Source of the DNA: Macrosoma leucophasiata
Taxonomy: Eukaryota; Arthropoda; Insecta; Lepidoptera; Hedylidae
Length of the DNA: 64,000 nucleotides
Reading direction: 5' to 3'
Assembly (NCBI GenBank): GCA_036365455.1
Contig: JAWQUS010000032.1
Location: forward strand, 16,562,001-16,626,000
How positions within the stretch are numbered: position 1 is the stretch's first letter; each line of letters starts with the position of its first letter. The notes below the pieces were generated by a model. The model ran no database searches. It saw nothing but the letters and a program-made list of their open reading frames with translations, and was not told the origin of the DNA. The position numbers and the translations under genes are program-made. Shown piece after piece: positions 21,893-32,812 of the stretch.

Positions 21893-22245
21893 TTAATGTA
21901 ATGGAAGAGGTAAACAACCATGCAGTTCACATTGATGTTAAGTGATGACTGTATCCTAAAGACCTCAAACTCAAAAAAATATTTAATCACTTGAAAATAA
22001 TAGAATATGCTATTGATAGGTCAAATTATAAAATTAAAAATACACACAGAGACCAAGGTCAAAATGCTAATGCGTTACCACTCCTGAGGCCTAAGGTGTT
22101 TAGGCCTTTGTGCCGAAAATTACAGGGCCGTACACTACCTGACCGGAACACGATAGTGCAATACTACCATTTAGCGGCAAGTATCTTAGATAATGCGGTG
22201 GTTCCTACGCCCGTGAGCTCCATTACTGGAGCTCTACCACCAGTA
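21893..22245 (-). mobile_element. family A1 retroposon with ~80-bp insert
   Basis: Reverse copy reaching GGAGCTCTACCACCAGT. AT-rich sequence at about 21965-22045 interrupts it between 'cctaaagac' and 'acacacagagacc'. Confidence 0.85.
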
Positions 22246-22269
22246 AAATCATAAAATCTGCATCTGCAT

Positions 22270-22376
22270 TGTTTTTTTTTGTTATGAAAGCGACAAGCAA
22301 GCATGCAGTTAACATTGACGTTATGTGATGACTGCCGGCTATAGGCGACACCCACACAAAGACCAGAGGTCAAACC
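22270..22376 (-). mobile_element. family A fragment (3' end only)
   Basis: Reverse; T-run then AGCAAGCATGCAGTTAACAT up to CAGAGGTCAAAC. Truncated at the 5' end, just downstream of the preceding A copy. Confidence 0.8.
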
Positions 22377-22796
22377 TTCTTGTAGTGTATATGCGAACTT
22401 AACACTATGGAATATATTGTCGAATTCAGTTTTACATACATGAAACAGCTAGGCATGATGACCTCGTAATTCCAACTTGACGCAGGAATTGAAGTTGAAG
22501 GACATAACGATCGATTTTCCTTAAAATTATAGGCACGTAAACCAGTAAGTGATTTGTAAAATTTTCCGTGACCTCAAAATATTTTATATTGGTAAACATA
22601 TAACTACAAATACTTAGTAATCATGAGAATTCTACAAAAACGTTGGGAAATCCATGCTCGTAACGATTAATGATGATAACCCATTTTTTATAAAACACTA
22701 AAAATTGTATGTACATAATATATTTGTAAACGTACGAAAAAGAATTAAAAACGTGAACTTCAAACCAACAAACCTTACGGACTAGGACTAATAACT

Positions 22797-22926
22797 CTAC
22801 GGATTTATCTCACGAAGGGTATATTAAACTAAAATGCTATTTAAAATCAACCGCGACGTTTTCGACGCTTTTCAACGTTCTGGGACCACGGAAGCTGAAG
22901 AGACCGAAACAACGGGTTGTTTTTTA
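22797..22926. mobile_element. rearranged element L copy 4
   Basis: Left arm CGGATTTATCTCACGAAGGG followed by a second GGGACCACGGAAGCTGAAGA core. The order of parts differs from copy 1, suggesting internal rearrangement. Confidence 0.6.
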
Positions 22927-22929
22927 ATT

Positions 22930-24640
22930 AAGTACTAGCTTATATAGTCTTATGTCACTGAGTGTATCTGGCCTAAAAACACGAGATGAAATTGACGTTT
23001 TAATGACCGGGACATAAGTTTAAATTCTGAACTCAATAAACTCAGTAAAATGTTGTTTCGCCAATTAAAATATTTCAATATTATCCAATGCAATAATTCG
23101 CTAGACAACGGGAAGATAAATATTTATCTCAAATCAACCTTTGACCCACAAATCATCAAAGACCAAAGTAACAATAACATCAGTTCAACCTTCAGATGTT
23201 TTGTCTCACGTTGGCGGATTATACATCGATGTGAGCGTACAATGTGCATACAAAATGTTCTCGTATGCACGCGTCAGAACGAGTCGCTATTGGAGCGATC
23301 GTGCGTTAGTATGCGTGTCACTACTACAAGAGAATCATATCCGCCTACGCGAGATAATTCGTCTGTCCATAATCGAATCTCGAATACTCTACGAAGAAAC
23401 TGTCGTTGAGAAACAGCACAAACAAACGATATATTCAGTAAGCCGCTGAAACCTTTCAGCATGATAGCAAGCGAAAAAAAAACAATAGCAGGAGGGAAGG
23501 AACGGAAGAATTATAACCGTGTTTTCGTTGGAACACGCCGCTGTCGCCCACATAAATCTATGTAAGCATCTACGTTATTGCCTTAGGAAGCTGTAGGCAT
23601 CTAAGTGTTGTTTGTTTGCGAGATGGAGGTCATTTCCAACATATAGGGGGGCTTGGAGCCAAGGATTAACAGCTCAATATTTACTTATTACAGAAAGTAA
23701 AAGCAGAAAGAAGTGGGGGTAAAATATACTTATATTATATAATGTGAAAGTATCTAGGTCTGCCTGTCGGTTACGCTTTCGCTACAGATTGTTATGAAAT
23801 CTAACATGGAGGTAGTATGAACCCTAAGAAAGGATGTAAGCAATTTTTGGCCATGCGGACGATGCCACAGGATAATAGAGGTACCTACCTACAATTTCTA
23901 TAAAATGAATTTACGAGGGACTTGTATCGAGAGAAAAAATCTTCCAAAGGGCTCAATTCTGTCAGGTAGAGGAGAGAGAAGCACCGAAAATTGTTTATTA
24001 CATTGCCTGGTACGCAGAGTATTAAACTAGGCTTGAACGGGGAAGTGAGTTTAATACCTTACGAGAATGTTAACTTAAATTTGTGATAGGTTGCATTCGG
24101 CGGCACCTCAATGTGACTCCATCAATAGTCAGTACATACATAGATAGACCCCGCAGAATATATGGGACTATTGTAATAAGAATTGACTCAGGCTATGTTG
24201 ACCTGGGGAACTAGCTGGTAGGGCCTATCAAATAATCTTAAAAATGTATAATAACAGCTGGAAGTGTACCAAATAAATAAATAAATGTGGGCTGTATTTG
24301 TACGAAGAATTATTTACCTAGCTGCTATCAGACATTAAAATAAATCAACTTTGGACGCTCGGAATCCGACAATCCTCAAGCGGAACATATTCTTAATGTT
24401 CACAACGGTTTGCCGCATTACGCAATACCTATTTCGAGCGAATGATAGTTGTCGGTCAAGGGCGATCTGTATCTCGCAATATCTGAGTCGACCTTCGCGA
24501 AGAACTAGCCTATCTGTCGCGCATTTATCAATCAGATAGCTCGGTGATACTCAAACGATATATCCGTCAACGCTTTATATAATTTCAGCAGATTGTAGTA
24601 TATTTTTTTACTGTTAAACGGAATATTTGTAAGATCACTC
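22930..24640. other. no feature assigned; overlapping short ORFs
   Basis: Two overlapping plus-strand ORFs of about 100-120 codons span 23050-23449. They show no recognisable domain and overlap in different frames, so coding is doubtful. The sequence around 23210-23430 is moderately GC- and CpG-rich (gcgtacaatgtgcat, atgcacgcgtcagaacg), and a regulatory or 5' untranslated role is possible. Confidence 0.25.
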
Positions 24641-24990
24641 GTGTGTCTGTCCATCAGTCCGTCTGTTCGTCTGACTGACCACATGTTTGCATGTCCGCAT
24701 GTCCGCCTGTCCGTCAGTCCGTTAGTCCGTCAGTCCGTCAGTCCGTCAGTCCGTCAGTCCGTCAGTCCGTCAGTCCGTCTGTCCGTCTGTCCGTCTGTCC
24801 GTCTGTCCGTCTGTCCGTCTGTCCGTCTGTCCGTCTGTCCGTCTGTCCGTCTGTCCGTCTGTCCGTCTGTCCGTCTGTCCGTCTGTCCGTCTGTCCGTCT
24901 GTCCGTCTGTCCGTCTGTCCGTCTGTCCGTCTGTCCGTCTGTCCGTCTGTCCGTATGTCTGTCAGCCTGTCCCTCTGTCTGTCTATCTGT
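24641..24990. repeat. (GTCCGTCT)n minisatellite
   Basis: Irregular CTGTCC/GTCCG sequence, then GTCCGTCA units (24714-24775), then about 22 uninterrupted GTCCGTCT units to ~24955, then decayed CTGT repeats. The period is 8 bp with a half-period of 4. Long ORFs here (SVCPSVRL on one strand, DRRTDGQT on the other) are by-products of the repeat. Confidence 0.97.
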
Positions 24991-25409
24991 CAATTTACTT
25001 CGAAAACCCAAGCAGAGTGTAACATAGACACAGAAATTTTGAACGTGGAGTTTCCATTTTTATACGATAAAGTAAAGTTTATCATGTGACATATCAAATG
25101 AAAGGAAAATGCAATGGGATATGAACATTATGAACTGGAAGTGAATTAAAACATAACAAGTAAGGTTAAATATGTAGTTGTTTGTAGAATTTCCAATTTT
25201 TACTTAGATACCGACAACCGTTTCGTCCTTCTTCAAAGTCAACAATGTTAAGTTATGCAAAATTGCAAATGTAATGTTAATTAATTATACTAATTAAGGC
25301 ATCGCATAATATTATTGTAGGCAGTACAGGTCTAAAGATCGCTTAGAGCTTGAAGGGGAATAGGACAAGCAGGTCATAACTCAAGGTCACGGTGAGAATA
25401 AATTTATTA

Positions 25410-25600
25410 GAGTACTAGCTGTGCCCGCGGCTTCGCCCGCGTGAGAATTTATGATTGTTCAGTATCTACCCGGTACTCTAGTATAAAAGTAGCCTAGGTT
25501 ACTCCTTATTACATCGGCTATCTGCCAGTGAAAGTCCCGTCAAAATCGGTCCAGTCGACATTAGCCCCGTCAAACAGACAGACGAAAATTGTAAAAGATG
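25410..25600 (+). repeat. family D element
   Basis: ACTAGCTGTGCCCGCGGCTT head, 'agtagcctaggttactcctt' body, CAAAATCGGTCCAGTCGACA and AAACAGACAGACGAAAATTG tail. Same subfamily as 56973-57200. Confidence 0.78.
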
Positions 25601-25871
25601 TTGTTTTGATATATGAACCGTGTAAACATACTTATGCATTTAGTAAAAAGCGGTTATTTTATATTACAAACAGACACTCCAATTCTATTTATTTGTATAG
25701 ATATAGATGTATAGATAATTACGAAAAGAAGCTAAGTACGAGTCGGGCTCACGTTTACTGGCTTCCATGCAATTAAAAGCACACATATTATAAACGCCGA
25801 GTCTGTCTGTTCGAGATTAACTCAAAGACTACTGCACGGATTTTCATGCGGTATTCACCGATAACCCGTTT

Positions 25872-26089
25872 GACGACCCGGTTAGTCCAGCGGTGCGAAA
25901 CCACCGGTTGATTCGAAGGGTCGCGGGTTCGATCCCCGCACCGGAACAAATATTCGTATGGCCTACAGATATTTGTTTCGGGTCTGGGTGATTGGTGTAT
26001 GTGTTGTATGTGTACAACGGCACCCACGACAGGTTTATACCTACTGTGAGTGTAAGCGTATTTTATTTAATTTATTATTTATAAATAGA
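25872..26089 (+). mobile_element. SINE C copy 1
   Basis: tRNA-derived: GACCCGGTTAGTCCAGCGGT box A region and GCGGGTTCGATCCCCGCAC box B region. A body follows with ATATTTGTTTCGGGTCTGGG and a TTTTATTTAATTTATTATTT tail. It sits after a fragment reading AACTCAAAGACTACTGCACG, a separate repeat end. Confidence 0.88.
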
Positions 26090-26154
26090 GTTAAAATTAT
26101 ATACACAAATTTTCGTCATAATTAATGACGAAAATTTGTGTATATAATTTTAAC
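26090..26154. repeat. perfect 29-bp-arm palindrome
   Basis: Arms 26090-26118 and 26126-26154 are exact complements, beginning GTTAAAATTATATACACAAA; the spacer is TAATTAA. It starts where the SINE C tail ends. No other copy is in the window. Confidence 0.95.
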
Positions 26155-26159
26155 AAGTT

Positions 26160-27203
26160 TAAGTTTTGTGCATGTAAGTAGGAGGTGTCGGAAATAATTT
26201 AGTCGTCTGGAAGCTTTAATCGAAGACGCGGCCTACACATTTTGAGATACTCATAATAAAACAATGTATGGTAGAATGTTTTATCTTTGGTAGATCTAAA
26301 AGAAAGTCCGCGATCGCATAGCTATCTATCTTTTAAGGATAGATTACATACACCTATTTTGGAAAAAAAATGGTAAGCTACGATACAGTAATTGGAAAGC
26401 AAACATAGACATAGTAGGTATTTATCCTTATCAAATTAAATACATTAGTTATCTGAAGCATTTCATACATAGGTATAGGTAGGTACTCATAAATATTACA
26501 TACCGCGTAAATACCTAGTTTGTCTATAAACTATAGGTAAAGAAGTATTTTCTGTTTCTTTTTTTCACAATATTAGGAGAGAATTAGGAAAGAATCGTCA
26601 ATTTTCGACTTTTGGGTAGGTATCTTGAATAAGTGAATTTATTTAAAAAATAACTATGTTTTCGTTACTATAAGTAGTAATGGATTAATTAGAATTAGCA
26701 TTATTGATAGCAGGCTAATGCTGTATTAGCATTTCATAAATGCATGCAAATGAAGTTGTGAAATTCTGCGAAATGTGAAACGTTAATTTGCAATTATTTT
26801 GTTATTATCTTCAATTTGTTTGTATTTAGGATCGCATATTGAACGAATGCGTGAGTTTTTTAATAATAATTACTAATTAGTGTGGCACCCTTTAACATTC
26901 ATTAATTTGCACATTAACAGAAATCATATACTTCATTAGGTATCAATTATTACCACATAGCAAATAGCATAGCAATAGCAATTAGCATGCTAAGACTCAC
27001 GAATTCACATGATGAAATTTACGAGAAATAGCATTTATTGCCATCGCTAGCTATAAGGCGTGTCTCATGATACACCTCAGAATATACCTTGTTATATTAA
27101 CTTCACCCCTTGCATTAACCGAAGGCTTGGGCAGTGGTATACCTACATACATGCGTAAATATACCTAGATATGCTCTGTTTCAACGGATAAGTTTGAGTA
27201 ACG
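26160..27203. other. unique AT-rich DNA, no gene
   Basis: No repeat family and no ORF. It contains an octamer-like ATGCAAAT (about 26744-26751) and several TAATTA/AATTAG homeodomain-type cores near 26860-26900. These are common by chance in AT-rich DNA. Confidence 0.45.
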
Positions 27204-27378
27204 TTTTTTTTTTTTTTATATGTAATTGAAGTGGCAAACAAGCATGCAGTTCACATTGATGTTAAGTGATGACTGCAGCCTATAGACACCCACACAAAGA
27301 CCAAGGTCAAAATGCAAATGCGTTACCACTCCTGAGGCCTAAGGTGTTATGCCTCTGTGCCGGAAATTACAGGGCCGG
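27204..27378 (-). mobile_element. 5'-truncated family A1 retroposon
   Basis: T15 run then the 3' half of A1, ending abruptly at TTACAGGGCC. This is close to the truncation point of the copy at 40809-40990. Confidence 0.9.
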
Positions 27379-27451
27379 CCAACTGGCCATAATCCATAAT
27401 GTCTGCATCTTGACATGTCCAGTAGACGAAATATATATTTTTTTTTAACTT

Positions 27452-27475
27452 ATAGGTAGGTAGGTAGGTAGGTAC
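27452..27475. repeat. (GGTA)n microsatellite
   Basis: AGGTAGGTAGGTAGGTAGGT. Similar short TACC/GGTA runs recur around 38.6 kb and 39.1 kb. Confidence 0.9.
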
Positions 27476-27715
27476 CTACTAAGGTCGCGTGCATGGACTT
27501 TATTTCAGTGCCTAATTAGGGAATCACCCGTAATTTTAATCCAGTTATTTAGGTAGGTATAAAGATGTGTAGGCAGGTAAGCAGGTAGGTTCTATCTGGT
27601 AAGGGGGTTCTGTAAAATGAAGTAGATAATTCACTCGTAGGTATCTTTCTAAGCTCATAGATATCTATACCTACAAACGAAATACTATAAACAATGTAGA
27701 CCTACATATTTCGCA

Positions 27716-27997
27716 TTTTTTTTATGTAGTGAAGGTCACAAACAGGCATGCAGCTCAAATTGATGTTAAGTGATGACTGCAGACTATAGACATCTACATA
27801 AAAACCAGAGGTCAAAATGCAGATGAGTTGCCACCCCTGAGACCTAAGTTTTTATCTCTGTGATAATTCTTACTGGGCCATACATTACCATCTAACCGGA
27901 ACACGATAGTGCTGAAAACTACCATTTGCCGGCAGATAGAGGTAATACGGTCTACCTTCGCCCGCGAGCTCTGGCACTAGAGCTCTACCACCAGTAA
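27716..27997 (-). mobile_element. family A2 retroposon, full length
   Basis: Complete reverse A2. Its 5' hairpin arms carry a matched double change (GAGCTCT pairing with AGAGCTC) relative to GAGCTCC/GGAGCTC in other copies. Confidence 0.9.
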
Positions 27998-27999
27998 AA

Positions 28000-28765
28000 T
28001 TCATGTAAATCCCTACTTCATACAAACTTTAACTGGAACCTATACTTATTGAGTTACCAGTTACCAGGGTCATACATTGAAAAAATCGCCGCTTTCACAC
28101 AGTTTACCAATCATCCATTTATTATACCTATGTGTTATTAAAATAAGACATACCTACATACTTAGGTACATCTGTGCTGAGCACTAGAGTAGTGCAGAAT
28201 CGAGAATATGAGATGTAGTACCTATGACTACCTACTACAAACATGAACTGCTAAGGCATTTGCAATTTTCCTCGTACTACAATTAATAACTCCGTAGTAG
28301 GTACTCCGTACCTACGAATCATTGTATTGTGTAGGTACATACAAGTAGGCATAGATAAAGAAAATATACATACCTATTTAGGTACACTTACCTATGTGAA
28401 TAGTGTATAAGGACACATAGTAACAAGATATGTATTATATGTATAGGTATTCATGGAAATTTAATCTATACCTAGTAGGCTGCTTACGCTAACGAACACA
28501 AAACGAACTCTGTAAGTAATCTATCAGACGTACCTACACTAATAGGGATTCTTATTCTACCATAAAGACAAGAGCAAACTAACATATAGTCATCTGGGTA
28601 GTAATTGATCACAATCAAAACATACATAGCACTGATAGCACCTATAATAACGCATAAGTTAATTGTGAATAGATAGATACCTACTGCATGGCTATGAAAA
28701 TTAGCACAAACTACCAATGAAGACGAATCACAATATTCACAATGTCTACCGAGGTTCAAAGTACT
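28000..28765. other. no feature assigned
   Basis: AT-rich with many TACCTA/TAGGTA words. A 94-codon minus-strand ORF (28484-28768) has no recognisable domain and overlaps the putative splice donor region, so it is not called as a gene. Confidence 0.4.
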
Positions 28766-28768
28766 CAC

Positions 28769-28980
28769 CGATACTACGAGCTAAGGTAAAGAGATTCGGT
28801 AGTGGTAAGCCAGAACCTGGCCACGTCACCGGACCCACCTTGAGATGATGTCTATGAGCACCTCACCCGAAGGCGCCGACCACACCATAATACACTAAAC
28901 ACTACACCAAGCACACACCATCACAGCGCCAAGGGACCCACAGTGTTCCGATGATAACGCGGTCCAAACAAAAAAAAAAC
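28769..28980 (-). other. candidate first exon (minus strand)
   Basis: Minus-strand transcription from the adjacent promoter-like island would cross 28980-28769. It would meet a near-consensus splice donor CG|GTGAGTAC at 28769/28768. A second possible donor, CAAG|GTGGGT, lies at 28839/28838. The exon-like part is not repetitive. A short frame starts at 28888 (MVWSAPSGEVLIDIIS...); it ends at TGA at 28826 unless the inner donor is used. The downstream exon is not recognisable. It could be a noncoding leader. Confidence 0.35.
28826..28888 (-). CDS. short ORF in candidate first exon
   Basis: Twenty codons, beginning MVWSAPSGEVLIDIIS and ending RWVR before a stop. The codon third positions are mixed, but the residue composition is protein-like. 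It could be an upstream ORF or the N-terminus of a spliced protein using the donor at 28839/28838. I do not recognise the protein. Confidence 0.2.
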   Translation of the reverse strand: MVWSAPSGEVLIDIISRWVR

Positions 28981-29280
28981 CGAGGGTCCTAAGAAGGTCG
29001 AATCTGGTATTTTTTTCTGGAAAGCTGGCAACGTCGCGGCGGTCGCCGGACGGACGCGCGTTCGGTCCGCGTGCCGCTCATTGGCCAAATGCAACGGCGG
29101 CCATCGCGGTGTACCCTACGATCGCCCAATCGCAGCGCGTCCCGCACGCCCCGCCCACATCATTTTGGCCTGTTGAATGAAACTCGCGGCAGTCGTGCTC
29201 GGGACGTCGGAGGCGATGCGCGTCTCACAAGTTGTATGAACGAAAGTATGCACGGAGTGCAGTAGTTTCAACCACCAAAG
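28981..29280 (-). promoter_or_regulatory. CpG-rich promoter-like island
   Basis: Strong local rise in GC and CpG. On the minus strand it holds a GC box (GGGCGGGGC), two CCAAT-type elements (GCGATTGGGC and GGCCAATGAG) and GCGACGTTGCCAGC (29028-29040). The plus strand has GGCAACGTCGCG. The orientation chosen follows the minus-strand donor at 28769; divergent use is possible. Confidence 0.5.
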
Positions 29281-29737
29281 ATAAATCGTGTAATAATTGA
29301 AAATTCATAATTATGTAATTTTAAGCTAACAGAAAAACGACAGTGCTGGCGATTATAGAGATTAAGAACTTAGGTAGGATTATAAAAACAAATGTGTAGA
29401 GAAAAAACGCGTGTGATGAGCATGGCTTACCGAATGTTGAACGTAGAATTGTATTACCTGAAAATAAATAAATAATTAAATATCATCATATTATAAATTA
29501 GCAATTTACTTGGCGAAATTGGGTGATAATTACGCGACAATGTGATAGTAATTTTGTGTTCAAACGTAAGTGATGAATCCATAAGAATATTATAGAAAAC
29601 AATATTGTTGGGACTTTGTACTTTAACACTTTTAACATCTTTATCTATCGTCACTCTGTGTGACGGGTGGTTAGTGATTTTTCTGTAAAAAAATTATTAA
29701 AGGTTTTTACCAAATTTTTAATAGTAAAATACTATGC
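29281..29737. other. no feature assigned
   Basis: AT-rich unique DNA between the CpG island and SINE B. A 66-codon minus ORF (29454-29654) has no recognisable domain. Confidence 0.4.
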
Positions 29738-29749
29738 CACAATCAACCT

Positions 29750-30064
29750 ACGTACGTAACTTCACGCCTGTAATCCCCGAAGGGGTAGGCAGAGGTAAAT
29801 GCATGCATTCAAGCATACATGCAAACACCCACGATTCGCCGGTTACGTCTTGGCCCATGTAACAGGTGGCGAGCCTGTTGACATCTCCGGGCACATTACC
29901 AAACTTTGAGGTACTGGGAAATTTACAGAAAATGGAAAAATCCCAATAGAACCAGAGATAAAGGCTTTTTCACCATTATCTCTGATAACCCCCTACCCGG
30001 GAATCGAACCCAGGACCTCAGCGTAGTAGTAGTGGCCTGCTACCACTAGGCTACCGAGGCAGTT
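29750..30064 (-). mobile_element. SINE B with 12-bp TSD
   Basis: Complete reverse copy: RTE-like tail at 29756, tRNA-like head with GGGAATCGAACCCAGGACC and CTACCACTAGGCTACCGAGG at the right. CACAATCAACCT flanks it exactly (29738-29749, 30065-30076). Confidence 0.95.
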
Positions 30065-30076
30065 CACAATCAACCT

Positions 30077-30762
30077 TTGCTCGAAAAACGTACACTTATC
30101 TGTTTTTTTTTTAATCTAGTAAGTACTTGTGCGTTTGTGTCATTGGTTTCAAAAAATGATCAGATTTCCTAGAGCTTTCTAATTTATTAAATAATAAAAA
30201 TTGTGTTTTTGAGTTTAATATATTACATCCAGATTATTGACAATTTCCATAACAGAAAGTGAAACAAACAACTTTTCGCTAAAGTGTATTCAATATTTCT
30301 TACTAATTTAATAAAATTATATAAGAAGAGATATTGTGTTATGCACTAAAAGAAATATTCGATAAAATTAAATGTGAGTTATCAATTATCCAGTACGTTT
30401 TTAGAAGCAGTGTTCAATATTTTATACATAGGTAACTGTTAAACTATGCATTTTTTATATCTCTGATTGTAATCTACGACGTAAGTCTTTACGAGAGACT
30501 ATGATTATATTAAGTAAAGAAAAAAAATCGTATGGGCAACAATTCCCCTACCTGACAGTGTAAACACTGCTTAACCACTAGACAAGGACAGGGATATGAA
30601 ATAATTTTTGTTCTCTTTTTGAGTTCGTCTTTGGAACGACTGTGACGTGACATAAGTATCGATCGACCAACATTTCATTCCAAGCTTTTTATCTCACCAG
30701 GAGGACACAGATCTGTGTATAAGCAGAGATATAAATATGTGCCTTTGAAACCTGCTGTTGTT
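30077..30762. other. no feature assigned
   Basis: AT-rich unique sequence without long ORFs or repeat matches. Confidence 0.45.
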
Positions 30763-31417
30763 TTTTTATGTAACCAATGCGGCAAATGAGTATGCAGTTC
30801 ACTTGGAAGTGATGACTGCAGCCTATTGCATCGAGACGCAAGTTGTTGTGTCTGTGATAGTTACTACAGGGTCTTTTTTCTTTTTTTTTTTTATTATGGC
30901 ATCGCTATTACGCATATTGCCAGTGTCAGGTAAAACGATATTTCGTATTTATCTAAGCAGCGTAAAAGTAAGTATAATATAGTCATCAAGTATAATGTAA
31001 GTATCGAGTATAAAAGTTAACAAGTATAATATGTCAGTCAAGTGAGTTACAACCAAGTTATTCGAGTAAAGCGATGGCTACTTTACCAGAACATTTACAA
31101 TGAAGTTTTGGAGGCAACCTGAAAGGTCGTGTTTTCGCACTGTTATTCTATTTCACTATACACGGGCACTGTAATAAACCTATATCAAACAAACTGCCAC
31201 CAATTTTATTCAATATAACTTAAAAATACACCAAGAAAATGAAATAAAATAAGAGCACCATACGCCTCTTTCAAGGTTCCCGCCGAAACTCCCCTACTAC
31301 AGGGTCATAGGTACATTGTACCATCTAACCCTCAGACGATAGTGCTGAACACTACCATTTGGCGGCAGAGGTATGGTGCCTATGCCCTTGAACACACTGG
31401 TACTTCTACCAGCAGTG
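30763..31417 (-). mobile_element. family A2 retroposon split by a retroposed insert
   Basis: A2 parts at 30763-30873 and 31295-31417 are separated by a 421-bp poly-A-tailed insert. The left part is shortened, lacking most of the AGACC...CTGAG middle. Confidence 0.82.
30874..31294 (-). mobile_element. retroposed sequence of unknown origin, 12-bp TSD
   Basis: Flanked by exact TACTACAGGGTC at 30862-30873 and 31295-31306. The T-rich left end (30874-30893) is a poly-A tail on the minus strand. The body begins (minus) GGGGAGTTTCGGCGGGAACC and contains CAGGTTGCCTCCAAAACTTC. It has no tRNA boxes and no long ORF. It could be a processed pseudogene of a noncoding or 3' UTR transcript, or an undescribed SINE. 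Confidence 0.75.
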
Positions 31418-31496
31418 GATATTTATATATTTATGATTGTGTATTTATGATTTATGAGATATAGTGCCACCACAAACGAATAAAATTCACATTCAC

Positions 31497-31606
31497 CTAA
31501 GAGCCGGCCACACAAAACTCGCCGCATCGCAGGCAATGCGTACGTGGCGAGCTCGCAGATATTAGCGATGCGATGCGAATTCGCAGTTGTGTGGTTGTGC
31601 CCTAAG
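31497..31606. mobile_element. short MITE-like inverted repeat
   Basis: Left CTAAGAGCCGGCCACACAA and right TTGTGTGGTTGTGCCCTAAG are imperfect complements. The inner ACTCGCCGCATCGC / GCGATGCGATGCGAATTCGC also pair. ~110 bp. Similar GGCCACAC-ended MITEs are known in Lepidoptera. Confidence 0.6.
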
Positions 31607-32217
31607 TGCCGTTAAAAATTATAGGTACTGTAACTACGACACCTAGGTAGTACCTATACTTGCTGACATAAATATGAGACGAGGTAATACTTGCCTATCT
31701 TTTATCTGGATATCTATTCTTCTTCTCGCATCATCGAACAGTTTTTTTATCATAATCTTATCGCATCATAAAATGGACAGACACCCAACTATGTATACCA
31801 AAAATACATGTATGAAATGTATGTCTATATACACTCTGCTGATAAAAAAATCATCGGACCTAGAATCGCATTGGTAGCATTTGTTTCGTAGAAAAATGTA
31901 AGTAATACCAGACTTTTAGAGGTTGTAATGTAACATTAACACAACCGAACAGAAATAGTACAATCTACATTTAGAAGACTCTTCATAAAGATATCTACGT
32001 AGGTAGGTACTGGTGTAGGCTACAAAAAAACTGGCCAGATGCAACTCGCGTGCAGTGTGCAAGGCTCCGTACAACTGCAAAATATCCATAGACTTTTTAC
32101 TTTTTATAAGTTTTTCTATAAGTAGGTACAGAACAATTTTCTTTATTTTTTTAATAAAATTATTGGTTCAGTAGTTTCCGAGATACGAGATACTTATATG
32201 TACGAAATTTCAAATGA

Positions 32218-32302
32218 ATCGACCCAGACAGTCTGAAGAGTATTAAAATACGGGTTCCGTTTTGGGTTCCGTTTTCCATTGAGGTACGGAACCCCAAAAA
32301 CG
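32218..32302. repeat. family E fragment
   Basis: GGGTTCCGTTTT is duplicated, followed by GAGGTACGGAACCCC; ends of E elements in inverted arrangement. Confidence 0.5.
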
Positions 32303-32476
32303 CATTCGAATCTAAAATACTATGCTATCCTTACAATGTGAATGCGATAAAAATAAATGTTCGCTGGCACAAGATGGCCGCTTCCCGTGCCAATCTTTCA
32401 TTGCGATGTTTATTTAGGCAATACTAAATAATGACGACATGTGACGTATATAAATGCGCAATATCGGTACGGTGTT

Positions 32477-32650
32477 ACTGGTGGTAGAGCTCCTGTGATG
32501 AAGATAAGATTAAGCACCATTGCCAAATTATAATGTATGAAGAGAATGATGAAGGTAGACGAGGCACGAGAGGTTTGTCAGGACCGGGATATCTGACGCT
32601 CTACACTCTCTGCCTACCCCGTTAGGGACCTGGCGTGATGATACATACCA
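32477..32650 (+). repeat. family A 5' fragment joined to RTE-like LINE tail
   Basis: ACTGGTGGTAGAGCTCCTGT (A start) gives way near 32515 to a LINE 3' end: ATGTATGAAGAGAATGATGA, GGACCGGGATATCTG, CTACCCCGTTAGGGACCTGG. The LINE tail also occurs at 63556 and, reversed, at 34547. Confidence 0.65.
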
Positions 32651-32757
32651 TACATAATTACATACATACCATTGCCAATTAAAAAAAAAACAAAACTATC
32701 TGCCGCTGTGAAAGTAACAATAAAGTAGGTATAGCACCTATACCGAAGCAGTATTTA

Positions 32758-32812
32758 TGTATCTTCACGCCAGGTCCCTAACGGGATAGGCAGTGAGTGT
32801 AGAGTAGACCAA
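32758..32812 (-). repeat. RTE-like LINE tail
   Basis: TATCTTCACGCCAGGTCCCT then AACGGGATAGGCAGTGAGTG: the 3' terminus only. Confidence 0.6.

Noticed and set aside
23050..23449. Two overlapping ORFs of 102-119 codons
   Set aside because: They overlap in different frames with no recognisable domain and no transcript signals strong enough to choose either.
24641..25089. Long ORFs of 85-132 codons on both strands (SVCPSVRL..., DRRTDGQT...)
   Set aside because: They arise from an 8-bp repeat whose length keeps frames open on both strands; there is no non-repetitive coding part.
28484..28768. 94-codon minus-strand ORF starting MSTLNLGRHCEY
   Set aside because: It begins just beyond the putative donor GTGAGTAC, lies in AT-rich sequence and has no recognisable domain.
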